From Bacteroides sp. CAG:530 (GTDB taxonomy: Bacteria; Bacteroidota; Bacteroidia; Bacteroidales; Bacteroidaceae), in assembly GCA_000434735.1 (NCBI GenBank), contig FR881168.1, positions 1 to 5,456 of the forward strand: a DNA stretch of 5,456 nucleotides, written 5' to 3'. Positions 1-5,226 of this stretch are shown here, in pieces. The position numbers and the translations under genes are program-made. A model generated the notes under the pieces. It was given only the letters and a program-made list of their open reading frames with translations, was not told the origin of the DNA and made no database searches. How positions within the stretch are numbered: position 1 is the stretch's first letter; the number at the start of each line of letters is the position of its first letter.

Positions 1-147
1 TTGGTAACTCATTATTTACAATTGAAAGACTCAAAAGTAAATATACCATATGCAAATAAAGCGCAAGATATACTGAATTTATGGTATGAATTCGTTCATG
101 GAGAGAAGGAGCAACGACCTAATGATTTCTTCCCAAAATTAATGTAA
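1..147 (+). CDS. C-terminal fragment of an unrecognised protein (5' end outside window)
   Basis: Frame 1 is open from the first base to a TAA at 145-147 and gives 48 residues ending in FFPKLM. The fragment is mixed-charge, with an amphipathic stretch (DILNLWYEFVHGEKEQ), and shows no membrane segment. I do not recognise the family, and the visible part lacks the C-terminal Tyr motif of a tyrosine recombinase. It is the only plus-strand gene here and converges with the mob operon, with 70 bp between the two stop codons. It may be cargo of the element or flanking chromosome. The open frame runs straight to the edge with AT-rich, plausible codon use, so a real gene tail is likely, but this is a short fragment and the function is unknown. 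Confidence 0.5.
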   Translation: MVTHYLQLKDSKVNIPYANKAQDILNLWYEFVHGEKEQRPNDFFPKLM

Positions 148-217
148 TTTGTGACTTAGAGCACGTTGATGCAAGATCTTAGGTGAGTTGGTCTTGACAT
201 TTTAACTCTTTGTTGTT

Positions 218-523
218 CTACCTCTTCATTACGCATCCGTGCTTCGGAACATTTTCCACAATATCTTCCAACTCCCTATCTACCTTGGATAGTTCATCTT
301 TGGACAAAGCATATAAGCAGTCAATCGCAAGTCGATTGGCTGCTATTTTTCTGCGAGCGAGGATGGCTTCGGTGCCACCGATGGAGGGGCAGTTTGCACC
401 GCTTGCCTCCAGATGGTTGTTTACTGCGTCACGCATGGTGAACTGTCTCATGCCTGTCTTTGCCCAGTAGATAAGGGCATCGACAGCTGCTTTTCTTGTC
501 TTTCTGTATTCATTGTCTGTCAT
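218..523 (-). CDS. small helical protein of unknown function, last gene of the mob operon
   Basis: 101 residues, starting MTDNEYRKTR and ending in TAG. I do not recognise a family. The sequence is soluble and mostly helical in character: a basic N-terminus (residues 1-12), a hydrophobic helix with IYWAK (residues 18-22), a central Gly/Pro-containing turn (SGANCPSIGG, 41-50), a basic helix (ILARRKIAANRLAIDCLYAL, 54-73), and an acidic helix (KDELSKVDRELEDIVE, 75-90). There is no signal peptide or membrane segment. It starts 21 bp after the stop of the membrane-anchored gene and is on the same strand, so it is probably co-transcribed with the relaxase genes. A role as mobilization accessory factor is inferred from position only. 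The ATG has no Shine-Dalgarno sequence, as is usual in Bacteroidota, and the leader is A-rich. Confidence 0.72.
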   Translation of the reverse strand: MTDNEYRKTRKAAVDALIYWAKTGMRQFTMRDAVNNHLEASGANCPSIGGTEAILARRKIAANRLAIDCLYALSKDELSKVDRELEDIVENVPKHGCVMKR

Positions 524-544
524 AATTCTGATGTTTTGAGTTTG

Positions 545-1093
545 CTAAAACAGTTTGATACATATCCAAATAGTGATTTCTACAAAGATAATTGCCCAAC
601 TAGCAAATGCCAAGCCGAACATCCATGCATAAGTGCGGCCATTGAAGTAAGCACCTTCTTCAACATTTCGGATGCGTTTAAGTTCCATCTGTTGGTGAGC
701 GAATAGAGCGTTTATCCGCTTCTCATGTTCATTAAGTGCTTGCTTGAAGGCTGAAATGGCGGCATCGTTCCGCTCGTTCAACTGGGCAAGTCCTTCATCA
801 TTGATACCAACTTTGAGGTTGCTTCGCTCTGCCTTGACAATGGCATTGCAGACTCCGCCAACGATGTTGTCCGTACTCTCTTGGGCAGCAACAAGAGCTA
901 TTCTTGTTGATTCCAACTTTTGATAGGCATTGTCCAGTTCCTCCTTGGCTTTATTGAGTACCTCTTTGGCAGATTCTATTTCTTCGAGAGTTACTTTGAT
1001 TTCGTCCTTGCCACTCTCTATGTTCTCGTCTTCCTGCATCTGATTGTACAGATTAAGCACATCCTGTGTGGCATCTTTCTTGTTTCTTCCCAT
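545..1093 (-). CDS. coiled-coil protein with C-terminal membrane anchor, mob operon
   Basis: 182 residues. A polar, strongly helical body (residues about 34-72 and 105-145, rich in E, K, A, L and N with heptad-like spacing) is followed by one hydrophobic segment near the C-terminus (about 156-179, AWMFGLAFASWAIIFVEITIWICI) and a very short basic tail KLF. There is no N-terminal signal peptide, so the predicted topology is a cytoplasmic coiled coil anchored in the inner membrane by its C-terminal end. It starts 17 bp after the relaxase stop codon, in the same operon. Genes of this kind often follow relaxase genes in Bacteroidota mobilizable elements, to my recollection, but their role is not established. 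Inference: it could bring the relaxosome to the membrane, or to the coupling protein of a helper element. No enzymatic motif is visible. Confidence 0.85.
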   Translation of the reverse strand: MGRNKKDATQDVLNLYNQMQEDENIESGKDEIKVTLEEIESAKEVLNKAKEELDNAYQKLESTRIALVAAQESTDNIVGGVCNAIVKAERSNLKVGINDEGLAQLNERNDAAISAFKQALNEHEKRINALFAHQQMELKRIRNVEEGAYFNGRTYAWMFGLAFASWAIIFVEITIWICIKLF

Positions 1094-1111
1094 ATCGTTT
1101 ATGTTTGAAAG

Positions 1112-2371
1112 TTATCGTCTCATGCCTCTCTTTATCGGCTTACAGAGACTGCTTGCCTGTCTTGCGCAGCGTCTCGCCCAGTCACGGTCATCCTCGTCCT
1201 TGTCACGTCCCCAACCACTATCAGAACTACCACCGCCACCACATGACTCCGACATAGAGGTGGCAGCATCAAGGTAGTTCATAAAAAGCAGCATCGCCAC
1301 ATTCAGAATGTCATTGTGGCTTGCAGATCCATTCTCAGGGACTTCGATACAACTGTTCATTGTGTCGTATGCAGTTCTCGGCATGACTATATTGAAACGC
1401 TCGCCATCGACTTCAATAATCTTCCTCAATCTGGCAGGAATGGCAGACTGAGCCACATCATTTGAGCGTGACTGACCACTTGACATTGCCGTATTTCTGC
1501 TGTCCAAGGAACTTGGTCGTAATGGCGAGGCAGAAGGTCTTTGACCAACAGGGCTTGTCTGTGGGTGTAGCTTGCGGAAGGTGTTCTCGATTTTGGATGC
1601 CGTGAGGTTTCTGCCTACACCCAGTTCCGATGCCTTGATGGTAGTTCTGCCAAACGTGAAGCGATAGCCATGTACCTTTGCTTGACCAGTCTTGTCACGG
1701 ACTAACTCAATATCATATCCCTTATTCCTCAGTCGATTGGCATAGACATTCCAGTCAAAGACTGGCATGGAGCGTAGCACGTCCATACAAACATTGGTTA
1801 TCTTCTCAATGCGTTCCTCACGAATATCCATTGCGTCTTTCCAACCATGATGCTGATTGACAGCCTTTGCAGCCATAACGGCACGTTCGCCTATAAACTT
1901 CACATCATTGAGATTGCCATTCATGTCAATGCGGTTCACCACCAAATGCAAGTGAGGAATACCACTCTTTGAGTCACGATGAAGGGCGGCAAAATACTGA
2001 GAGCTGGCAATATTGGTTGGCTTGACTGATGTTGCAGCCTTGCCTTTTCTCTTGCCAATGTGGTTCACCTTGGAGATGTGGTCTATCTCATGGATAAACT
2101 CGTCAAGGCATTTTTGCCAATCTTCCATTGTCCAGTTTCGTGCTTCTTCCTCAGATGGGGAAAGCTCAAAGCGGATGGATGTCAACTCAATGGGCTTCTT
2201 GGCGTACCTCTGCTTGAACATGGACTGATGTAGCACCATCTCGTCCCACATACCCATAGGAGGCAGACCATCGCTAAGATGATTGGTTTTGACTATGTCT
2301 GCACGGTTATTCTTTGTTGCGTAATTGGTCATTGCCTGGCCATGTTGAATTGCTGTTGCTTTTGCTATCAT
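1112..2371 (-). CDS. relaxase / mobilization nuclease (PF03432-type)
   Basis: 419 residues from the chosen start. The enzyme would nick one strand at oriT, stay bound to the 5' end through a tyrosine, and pilot the strand during transfer. The key signature is HRDSKSGIPHLHLVVNRID (His131, His140, His142): the H-x-D-x(n)-P-H-x-H metal-binding motif of relaxases. Tyr17 in MTNYAT is the likely catalytic residue by position. The nuclease domain covers about 1-270. A Ser/Pro-rich linker follows, then a C-terminal region with a Gly-rich then acidic stretch (CGGGGSSDSGWGRDKDEDD) and WARRCARQAS near the end, a tail I associate with Bacteroidota relaxases. The reading frame opens 12 codons earlier (2407), but I choose the ATG at 2371 because MIAKATAIQHG matches the usual relaxase N-terminus, and its ATG overlaps the TGA of the upstream MobC-like gene (ATGA). 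No frameshift is seen. MOBP versus MOBB class is not decided. Confidence 0.93.
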   Translation of the reverse strand: MIAKATAIQHGQAMTNYATKNNRADIVKTNHLSDGLPPMGMWDEMVLHQSMFKQRYAKKPIELTSIRFELSPSEEEARNWTMEDWQKCLDEFIHEIDHISKVNHIGKRKGKAATSVKPTNIASSQYFAALHRDSKSGIPHLHLVVNRIDMNGNLNDVKFIGERAVMAAKAVNQHHGWKDAMDIREERIEKITNVCMDVLRSMPVFDWNVYANRLRNKGYDIELVRDKTGQAKVHGYRFTFGRTTIKASELGVGRNLTASKIENTFRKLHPQTSPVGQRPSASPLRPSSLDSRNTAMSSGQSRSNDVAQSAIPARLRKIIEVDGERFNIVMPRTAYDTMNSCIEVPENGSASHNDILNVAMLLFMNYLDAATSMSESCGGGGSSDSGWGRDKDEDDRDWARRCARQASSLCKPIKRGMRR

Positions 2372-2763
2372 ACCATATTGATGAAATTGTCTCTGATGTG
2401 GCTCCATTCCTCAATGAGGGAATTGATGCCTTGCATCCACCGCGCCATGAAGTCGGCTCTCTTGAATAGTTTCTTCCTCTCTTCTTGCGGCAAAGCATGA
2501 AGCGCATTGCGTATACCTATCAGTTCCGCCCTTGCGCCAATCAAACCTTTCAATGCTTCCTGCTGTTCTGCGGTCATTGGCAGGGATGGTTTATGTCCAA
2601 GAGCAACATCGTGAAGGTAGATACTCTTGCTTCTTCCCGACATTCGGGCGTACTTCAAAACTATGTTGAACTCGTCTTCTGTAAAACGAACATCAATGTG
2701 TCTGCTCTTCGGAGGTCTCTTCCTTGAAGTTTTCTCCGAGTTGTTGTGTTTATCTTCTGTCAT
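2368..2763 (-). CDS. MobC-like relaxosome accessory protein (ribbon-helix-helix)
   Basis: 131 residues from the ATG at 2763. A basic N-terminal tail (SRKRPPKSRH) leads into a predicted ribbon-helix-helix DNA-binding unit: strand HIDVRFTEDEF (about 22-32), helix NIVLKYARMSG (33-43), and helix SKSIYLHDVALG (46-57). The C-terminal part (LIGARAELIGIRNALHALPQEE) resembles the MobC family helix in which an R/N-rich segment precedes the end of the protein. Proteins of this type bind oriT DNA and help the relaxase to nick. The frame is open to 2832, but the 23 extra residues (starting MNVRWLTLTILL) look like read-through of intergenic DNA, so the internal Met is preferred. It is the first gene of the mob operon, and its stop overlaps the relaxase start by 4 bp, pointing to translational coupling. 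It may also repress its own promoter (inference). Confidence 0.88.
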   Translation of the reverse strand: MTEDKHNNSEKTSRKRPPKSRHIDVRFTEDEFNIVLKYARMSGRSKSIYLHDVALGHKPSLPMTAEQQEALKGLIGARAELIGIRNALHALPQEERKKLFKRADFMARWMQGINSLIEEWSHIRDNFINMV

Positions 2764-2778
2764 TGTAAATGCGTTTTG

Positions 2779-2792
2779 AAAGTTGGAACTTT
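2779..2792. repeat. perfect palindrome AAAGTT-GG-AACTTT in the mob leader
   Basis: AAAGTTGGAACTTT is a 6+6 bp inverted repeat with a 2-bp spacer, 16 bp upstream of the chosen MobC-like start codon. Its position suits an operator for the ribbon-helix-helix protein encoded just downstream, or a leader hairpin. The first is plausible because relaxosome accessory proteins often autoregulate (general knowledge); here it is inference only. Confidence 0.35.
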
Positions 2793-2905
2793 GATATAAA
2801 AGGATTGTCAATGTGAGCCAGCGAACATTCAAGGATGCCTGTAGTTAGTGGTGGGCGAAGCGAAACCGTCTGACACTGGTACTTCTTGTTTAGACTTCCC
2901 GAAAA

Positions 2906-3031
2906 CCTACGGCTAACAGAGGTGAAGGACTCTGGTGATAGCGTATTTGCCAAGATTGACTGCTGATGAAAAGAAAGGGAAAAGGAATTTCATACCTCAC
3001 ACCATCGAAAGATGGCGACTCTTGCCGTAGG
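2906..3031. repeat. spaced inverted repeat CCTACGGC / GCCGTAGG
   Basis: CCTACGGC at 2906-2913 and its exact reverse complement GCCGTAGG at 3024-3031 lie 110 bp apart, both in non-coding DNA, with the GAAA-loop hairpin (3002-3015) between them near the right arm. GC-rich 8-mers like this stand out in AT-rich intergenic DNA. They could be binding sites for a dimeric relaxosome protein or the feet of a larger fold in single-stranded oriT DNA. Function is inferred from location. Confidence 0.35.
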
Positions 3032-3056
3032 CGAACGCAATGCCAAGTAAACGTCA

Positions 3057-3150
3057 GTCCCAAGTTGTCCCTCAGTAAAAGAAAGAAATCCTTTATTTAT
3101 CCTACACTCCATATTTTCTTTTTTGCCAAGTATATTTGGGACAAAGGGAC
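3057..3150. other. candidate replication origin: paired GTCCC/GGGAC iterons flanking an A+T-rich core
   Basis: On the plus strand GTCCC occurs at 3057-3061 and 3067-3071, and its reverse complement GGGAC at 3138-3142 and 3146-3150. The two pairs point at each other and enclose about 66 bp that I count as roughly 73% A+T (3072-3137). The block lies 25 bp past the vapE stop codon. Origins of staphylococcal pathogenicity islands sit just 3' of the rep helicase gene and consist of short iterons flanking an A+T-rich melting region (established for those islands). Transferring that model here is inference. The 5-bp motifs are short, so chance remains possible. Confidence 0.33.
3058..3135 (+). repeat. 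direct repeat module, copy A (partner at 5227-5299)
   Basis: Three blocks are shared with the partner copy in the same order and near-equal spacing: TCCCAAGTTGT at 3058-3068 (11/11), AGAAATCCTTTATTTA at 3084-3099 (14 bases match with two single-base gaps), and TGCCAAGTATAT at 3124-3135 (12/12). Block starts are 26 and 40 bp apart here and 23 and 38 bp apart in the partner. Each block alone could be chance; collinearity argues for common descent or a shared functional site. This copy overlaps the candidate origin. Confidence 0.55.
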
Positions 3151-3174
3151 ATGAAGTAAATGGATAAAGGTCTA

Positions 3175-4572
3175 TCAGAATGGTAAGTCTTGCTGAAAAA
3201 CTTCTTCTTTTCCCTTTTGTTCTTCTTGTTGAACACTTATTCTCACCCATGGGTGCTTCGCCCGTCCCGTCTTGTCGCAGTATGAAGGGTGCAATCCCTT
3301 AACCTTCTCCTGCTCGCTGCGCTCCCATCCGTCCACCAATGACATGAGGCGGTTGATGTACTGGGCTGTGTACTTGGCAAGATTCCTACGTACAAGGTCG
3401 TTGGGCAACTCTTCGATAATCTGTCTTGCACATACCATGTTTAGCAGCACCTCTGGTTTGCTGTTAGGTGTTGCTTCGGTATATGCACCTTTCTGATAGG
3501 CAGCACGCATGGGGATGCTCCATGTGTCGTAAGCCTTAGGAACAAGACGTTCCAAGTAGAGCTTGATGTCATCAAGAATAGGATCGTTGAGAATGCTTGA
3601 ATGGCACATTTGCACATCGTTCGCTTTTGCCTCCAATTCTGGACACAAATAGAGATTCGTGCCCCTCTTATAATAGGTGTAAGCCTCTGCCCATAGTTGA
3701 TGCACCACAGACTGTAGGGCTGAGAGCCAATCTGAAACGTGACCATTGCCTTGAACTGGCACTATCCACCAACGGCGATTTCCATTGTCGCCTTGCAGGA
3801 AGTTGGTCTCGTTTGTGGTGGCTGCAAAAACATTGTGGCGCAAGTACTCTATAGGTTTGCGCCCATAGGCAGGACGCATACAGTCGCTACGACGGCTAAG
3901 GAAAGCCTTTGCCGCCTCTGCATCGTTGGCTCGTTTCATACCGTTCAGTTCGCTTATCTCGATAATCCAGCCATTCGTGATAGTCTCAACCTTTTCCTTA
4001 TCGCCACTTGCGAAAGAGAAAGAGTCGTTAAACCATCTGTCACCTATGACTTTAAAAAATGTACTCTTGCCAATACCTTGTGGCCCTGGCAAAGTGAGCA
4101 CATTGTCGAACTTACAACCAGGCTCAAAGGCACGAGCAACAGCTGCCACAAACCACAACTTAGTCTGTTCTCTGATGAGCGGAGTGTTCTCTGCACCAAG
4201 ATAGTCGATGATGGCAGTCTCAATGCGAGGTGTGCCGTCCCATTCCTCTTTGCGGATATAATCTTGAACTGGGTTGAAATTGCGCTCAGAAGCGGTAGTC
4301 TTCAACATCTCGAACACTTTGTTCTGGGTAAGTCGCAAGTCATAGTTCTGTTCCAAGTAGTCTTGAATCTTCCCTACGGATTCTTCATCTACCTTGTTCC
4401 CATTGACGTTGCAGAACAATGGAGAAAAGGAGATGTCGTCTTGGCAGAAGGTGTCAAAGCGAATCTGACGGAGATTCTCATCATGTGTGAAAATCATCCT
4501 AAGATTGCTGATGGTCTTCAAAGTGTTCCCCTTAGCATCAGTGGATAGGTAGTCTTTCCAATCTTCTTCCAT
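3175..4572 (-). CDS. VapE-family (virulence-associated E) P-loop ATPase, likely replicative primase-helicase
   Basis: 465 residues from the chosen start. An N-terminal part (about 1-95, MEEDWKDYLSTDAKGNTLKTISN) precedes the family motif FNPVQDYIRKEEWDGTPR (99-116). The ATPase core has Walker A GPQGIGKST (163-171), Walker B-like GWIIEISEL (201-209), FLSRRSDCMRPAYGR (224-238), sensor-like FAATTNE (249-255) and GNRRWW (264-269), a conserved signature of this family. Such proteins occur in phages and islands and are thought to act as helicases in element replication; the details here are inferred. The frame opens at 4614, but the Met at 4572 is preferred: it is one base after the DUF3853 stop (TAG-T-ATG), and the family N-terminus begins near W-x-x-x-L. 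The protein ends EEVFQQDLPF, resembling the SSB C-terminal tip. An A/T-rich repeat block follows the stop rather than a clear terminator. Confidence 0.9.
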   Translation of the reverse strand: MEEDWKDYLSTDAKGNTLKTISNLRMIFTHDENLRQIRFDTFCQDDISFSPLFCNVNGNKVDEESVGKIQDYLEQNYDLRLTQNKVFEMLKTTASERNFNPVQDYIRKEEWDGTPRIETAIIDYLGAENTPLIREQTKLWFVAAVARAFEPGCKFDNVLTLPGPQGIGKSTFFKVIGDRWFNDSFSFASGDKEKVETITNGWIIEISELNGMKRANDAEAAKAFLSRRSDCMRPAYGRKPIEYLRHNVFAATTNETNFLQGDNGNRRWWIVPVQGNGHVSDWLSALQSVVHQLWAEAYTYYKRGTNLYLCPELEAKANDVQMCHSSILNDPILDDIKLYLERLVPKAYDTWSIPMRAAYQKGAYTEATPNSKPEVLLNMVCARQIIEELPNDLVRRNLAKYTAQYINRLMSLVDGWERSEQEKVKGLHPSYCDKTGRAKHPWVRISVQQEEQKGKEEVFQQDLPF

Positions 4573-4573
4573 A

Positions 4574-4939
4574 CTACTTTCTGATAGACGCAAAGCCACC
4601 TGCTTTCTTGGCAAGTTCCAAAGCCAGTTCTACATCAACCACAATCTTGCGAGCGACCTGAGTGATGGCAGGGTCTATAACACCGCTTTTCTTGATTCTG
4701 TTGGCAGTAGGAATACTACAACCAAATATTTTGGCTATTCCAGCGATACCATGCTCATAATGTTTCTCTGGCACCACCTCGGCAGGTACCTTTGCCGTTC
4801 CTTTCTCTGCATTTTGGAGGAGCAAGACAAATTCTTCTCCCGACATCATGCAGACAGGCTTCTCTAACAATTGTTCTATTGTAACGAGTCTTGTCATACT
4901 ATTCTTGCTTTGTGGTTTGTCAGTTGTACTTCCTGACAT
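4574..4939 (-). CDS. DUF3853-family small DNA-binding-like protein
   Basis: 121 residues from the ATG at 4939. The N-terminal segment LLEKPVCMMSGEEFVLLLQ (24-42) and the core GIAGIAKIFGCSIPTANRIKKSGVIDPAITQVARKIVVDVELALELA (64-110) fit the DUF3853 pattern I know from Bacteroidota mobile elements. The core reads like a helix-turn-helix (IAKIFGCSIPTANRIKKSG) followed by a beta hairpin, as in excisionase or MerR-like folds. Role as excisionase, regulator or replication partner is inference. A second in-frame Met at 4897 (MTRLVTIEQLLEKP) is an equally good start on sequence grounds and would give 107 residues; the longer N-terminus is polar and may be untranslated. It is followed by the vapE start after one base, so the two are probably translationally coupled. 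A candidate Bacteroidota promoter lies about 65 bp upstream. Confidence 0.85.
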   Translation of the reverse strand: MSGSTTDKPQSKNSMTRLVTIEQLLEKPVCMMSGEEFVLLLQNAEKGTAKVPAEVVPEKHYEHGIAGIAKIFGCSIPTANRIKKSGVIDPAITQVARKIVVDVELALELAKKAGGFASIRK

Positions 4940-5005
4940 CCCGATTACACATCTGTTGTTGGCTCATGAACCATCTTTGAAATTCCGTGATTGGAAATCC
5001 GTGGG

Positions 5006-5035
5006 CAAAGGTAGTTCGTTTGGTGTAAAGGAACA
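5006..5035 (-). promoter_or_regulatory. candidate Bacteroidota promoter for DUF3853-vapE
   Basis: On the minus strand TACCTTTG (5013 down to 5006) matches the Bacteroidota -7 consensus TAnnTTTG exactly. The -33 element is weak: TGTT (5035-5032) lies 18 bp upstream, against a consensus of TTTG at 19-21 bp. Transcription would start near 5000, leaving a leader of about 60 nt before the ATG at 4939. The downstream gene order supports the direction. Confidence 0.42.
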
Positions 5036-5053
5036 TTACAGGTGCTATTCGCC

Positions 5054-5072
5054 AAAAACTGAGATAGTTTTT
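5054..5072. repeat. palindrome AAAAACT-N5-AGTTTTT upstream of the DUF3853 promoter
   Basis: A perfect 7-bp inverted repeat with a GAGAT spacer. It lies about 20 bp upstream of the weak -33 element. It could bind a regulator or form a weak hairpin. Only one pair is G-C and there is no gene ending next to it, so I do not call it a terminator. Confidence 0.35.
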
Positions 5073-5158
5073 TATGTATGGTTTCTTAGCAGTCGTTAAC
5101 GAAAGTGCATGGTTTTATGGAGAAAAAGACATGAGAACTTCAAGGAGGGTAATGCCAT

Positions 5159-5203
5159 AAAGCACATAAGCCTCAAAACCCTAAAAAGAGTCTTGTGGCT
5201 TTT
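5159..5203 (+). repeat. imperfect hairpin with a short T-rich tail
   Basis: AAAGCACATAAGCCTC and GAGTCTTGTGGCTTT pair with two single-base bulges and one mismatch around a 13-nt A-rich loop. The plus strand continues TTTTGTTTCTC, so it might end a plus-strand transcript, yet no plus-strand gene lies upstream. It may be a relic of a lost gene or a folded attachment or origin element. Confidence 0.35.
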
Positions 5204-5226
5204 GTTTCTCTATAAAATTGTTGTTT

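Larger units (their letters stand above)
2764..3174. other. intergenic region between vapE and the mob operon; candidate oriT and mob promoter
   Basis: 411 bp without a credible gene. The short open frames on both strands look random. It holds several separate structures: a perfect palindrome at 2779-2792; tandem GCGAA GCGAA at about 2856-2865; an inverted repeat CCTACGGC (2906-2913) / GCCGTAGG (3024-3031); a small hairpin CCATC-GAAA-GATGG (3002-3015) with a GNRA-type loop; and the repeat cluster at 3041-3150 described separately. Relaxase-operon leaders commonly hold the oriT, and the position right upstream of a MobC-like gene and relaxase makes this the best candidate. I found no sequence I could match with certainty to a published nick site. 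TATCCTAC at 3098-3105 is reminiscent of the RP4-type nic core but weak. No convincing TAnnTTTG promoter box was found for the mob operon. Confidence 0.5.

Noticed and set aside
172..196. Hairpin CAAGATC / GGTCTTG as terminator of the left-edge gene
   Set aside because: The 7-bp stem includes a T-G wobble, the loop is 11 nt and it is followed only by ACATTTT, so it is too weak to call.
148..217. Copy of the tRNA-Met 3' end at the left side as an attachment repeat
   Set aside because: I searched by eye for GGACCAGCT, TTGAACC and AGATTATGAG-like strings here and found none, so no attachment repeat is claimed.
2764..2832. 23-residue N-terminal extension of the MobC-like protein
   Set aside because: The extension reads through the palindrome at 2779-2792 and resembles no family N-terminus; the Met at 2763 gives the expected polar, basic tail.
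3088..3170. Possible stem between CCTTTAT (3090-3096) and ATAAAGG (3164-3170)
   Set aside because: It interleaves with, and does not nest in, the GTCCC/GGGAC pairs, and the sequences are low-complexity; chance is likely.
3739..4548. 269-codon open frame on the plus strand inside vapE
   Set aside because: It lies fully antisense to a recognisable VapE-family protein with intact motifs; its product shows no recognisable domain and is Cys/Leu-rich in the way of antisense frames.
5142..5160. Strong Shine-Dalgarno-like AAGGAGG ahead of an ATG
   Set aside because: The ATG is followed by CCA and then TAA, so no protein is encoded, and Bacteroidota rarely rely on this signal.
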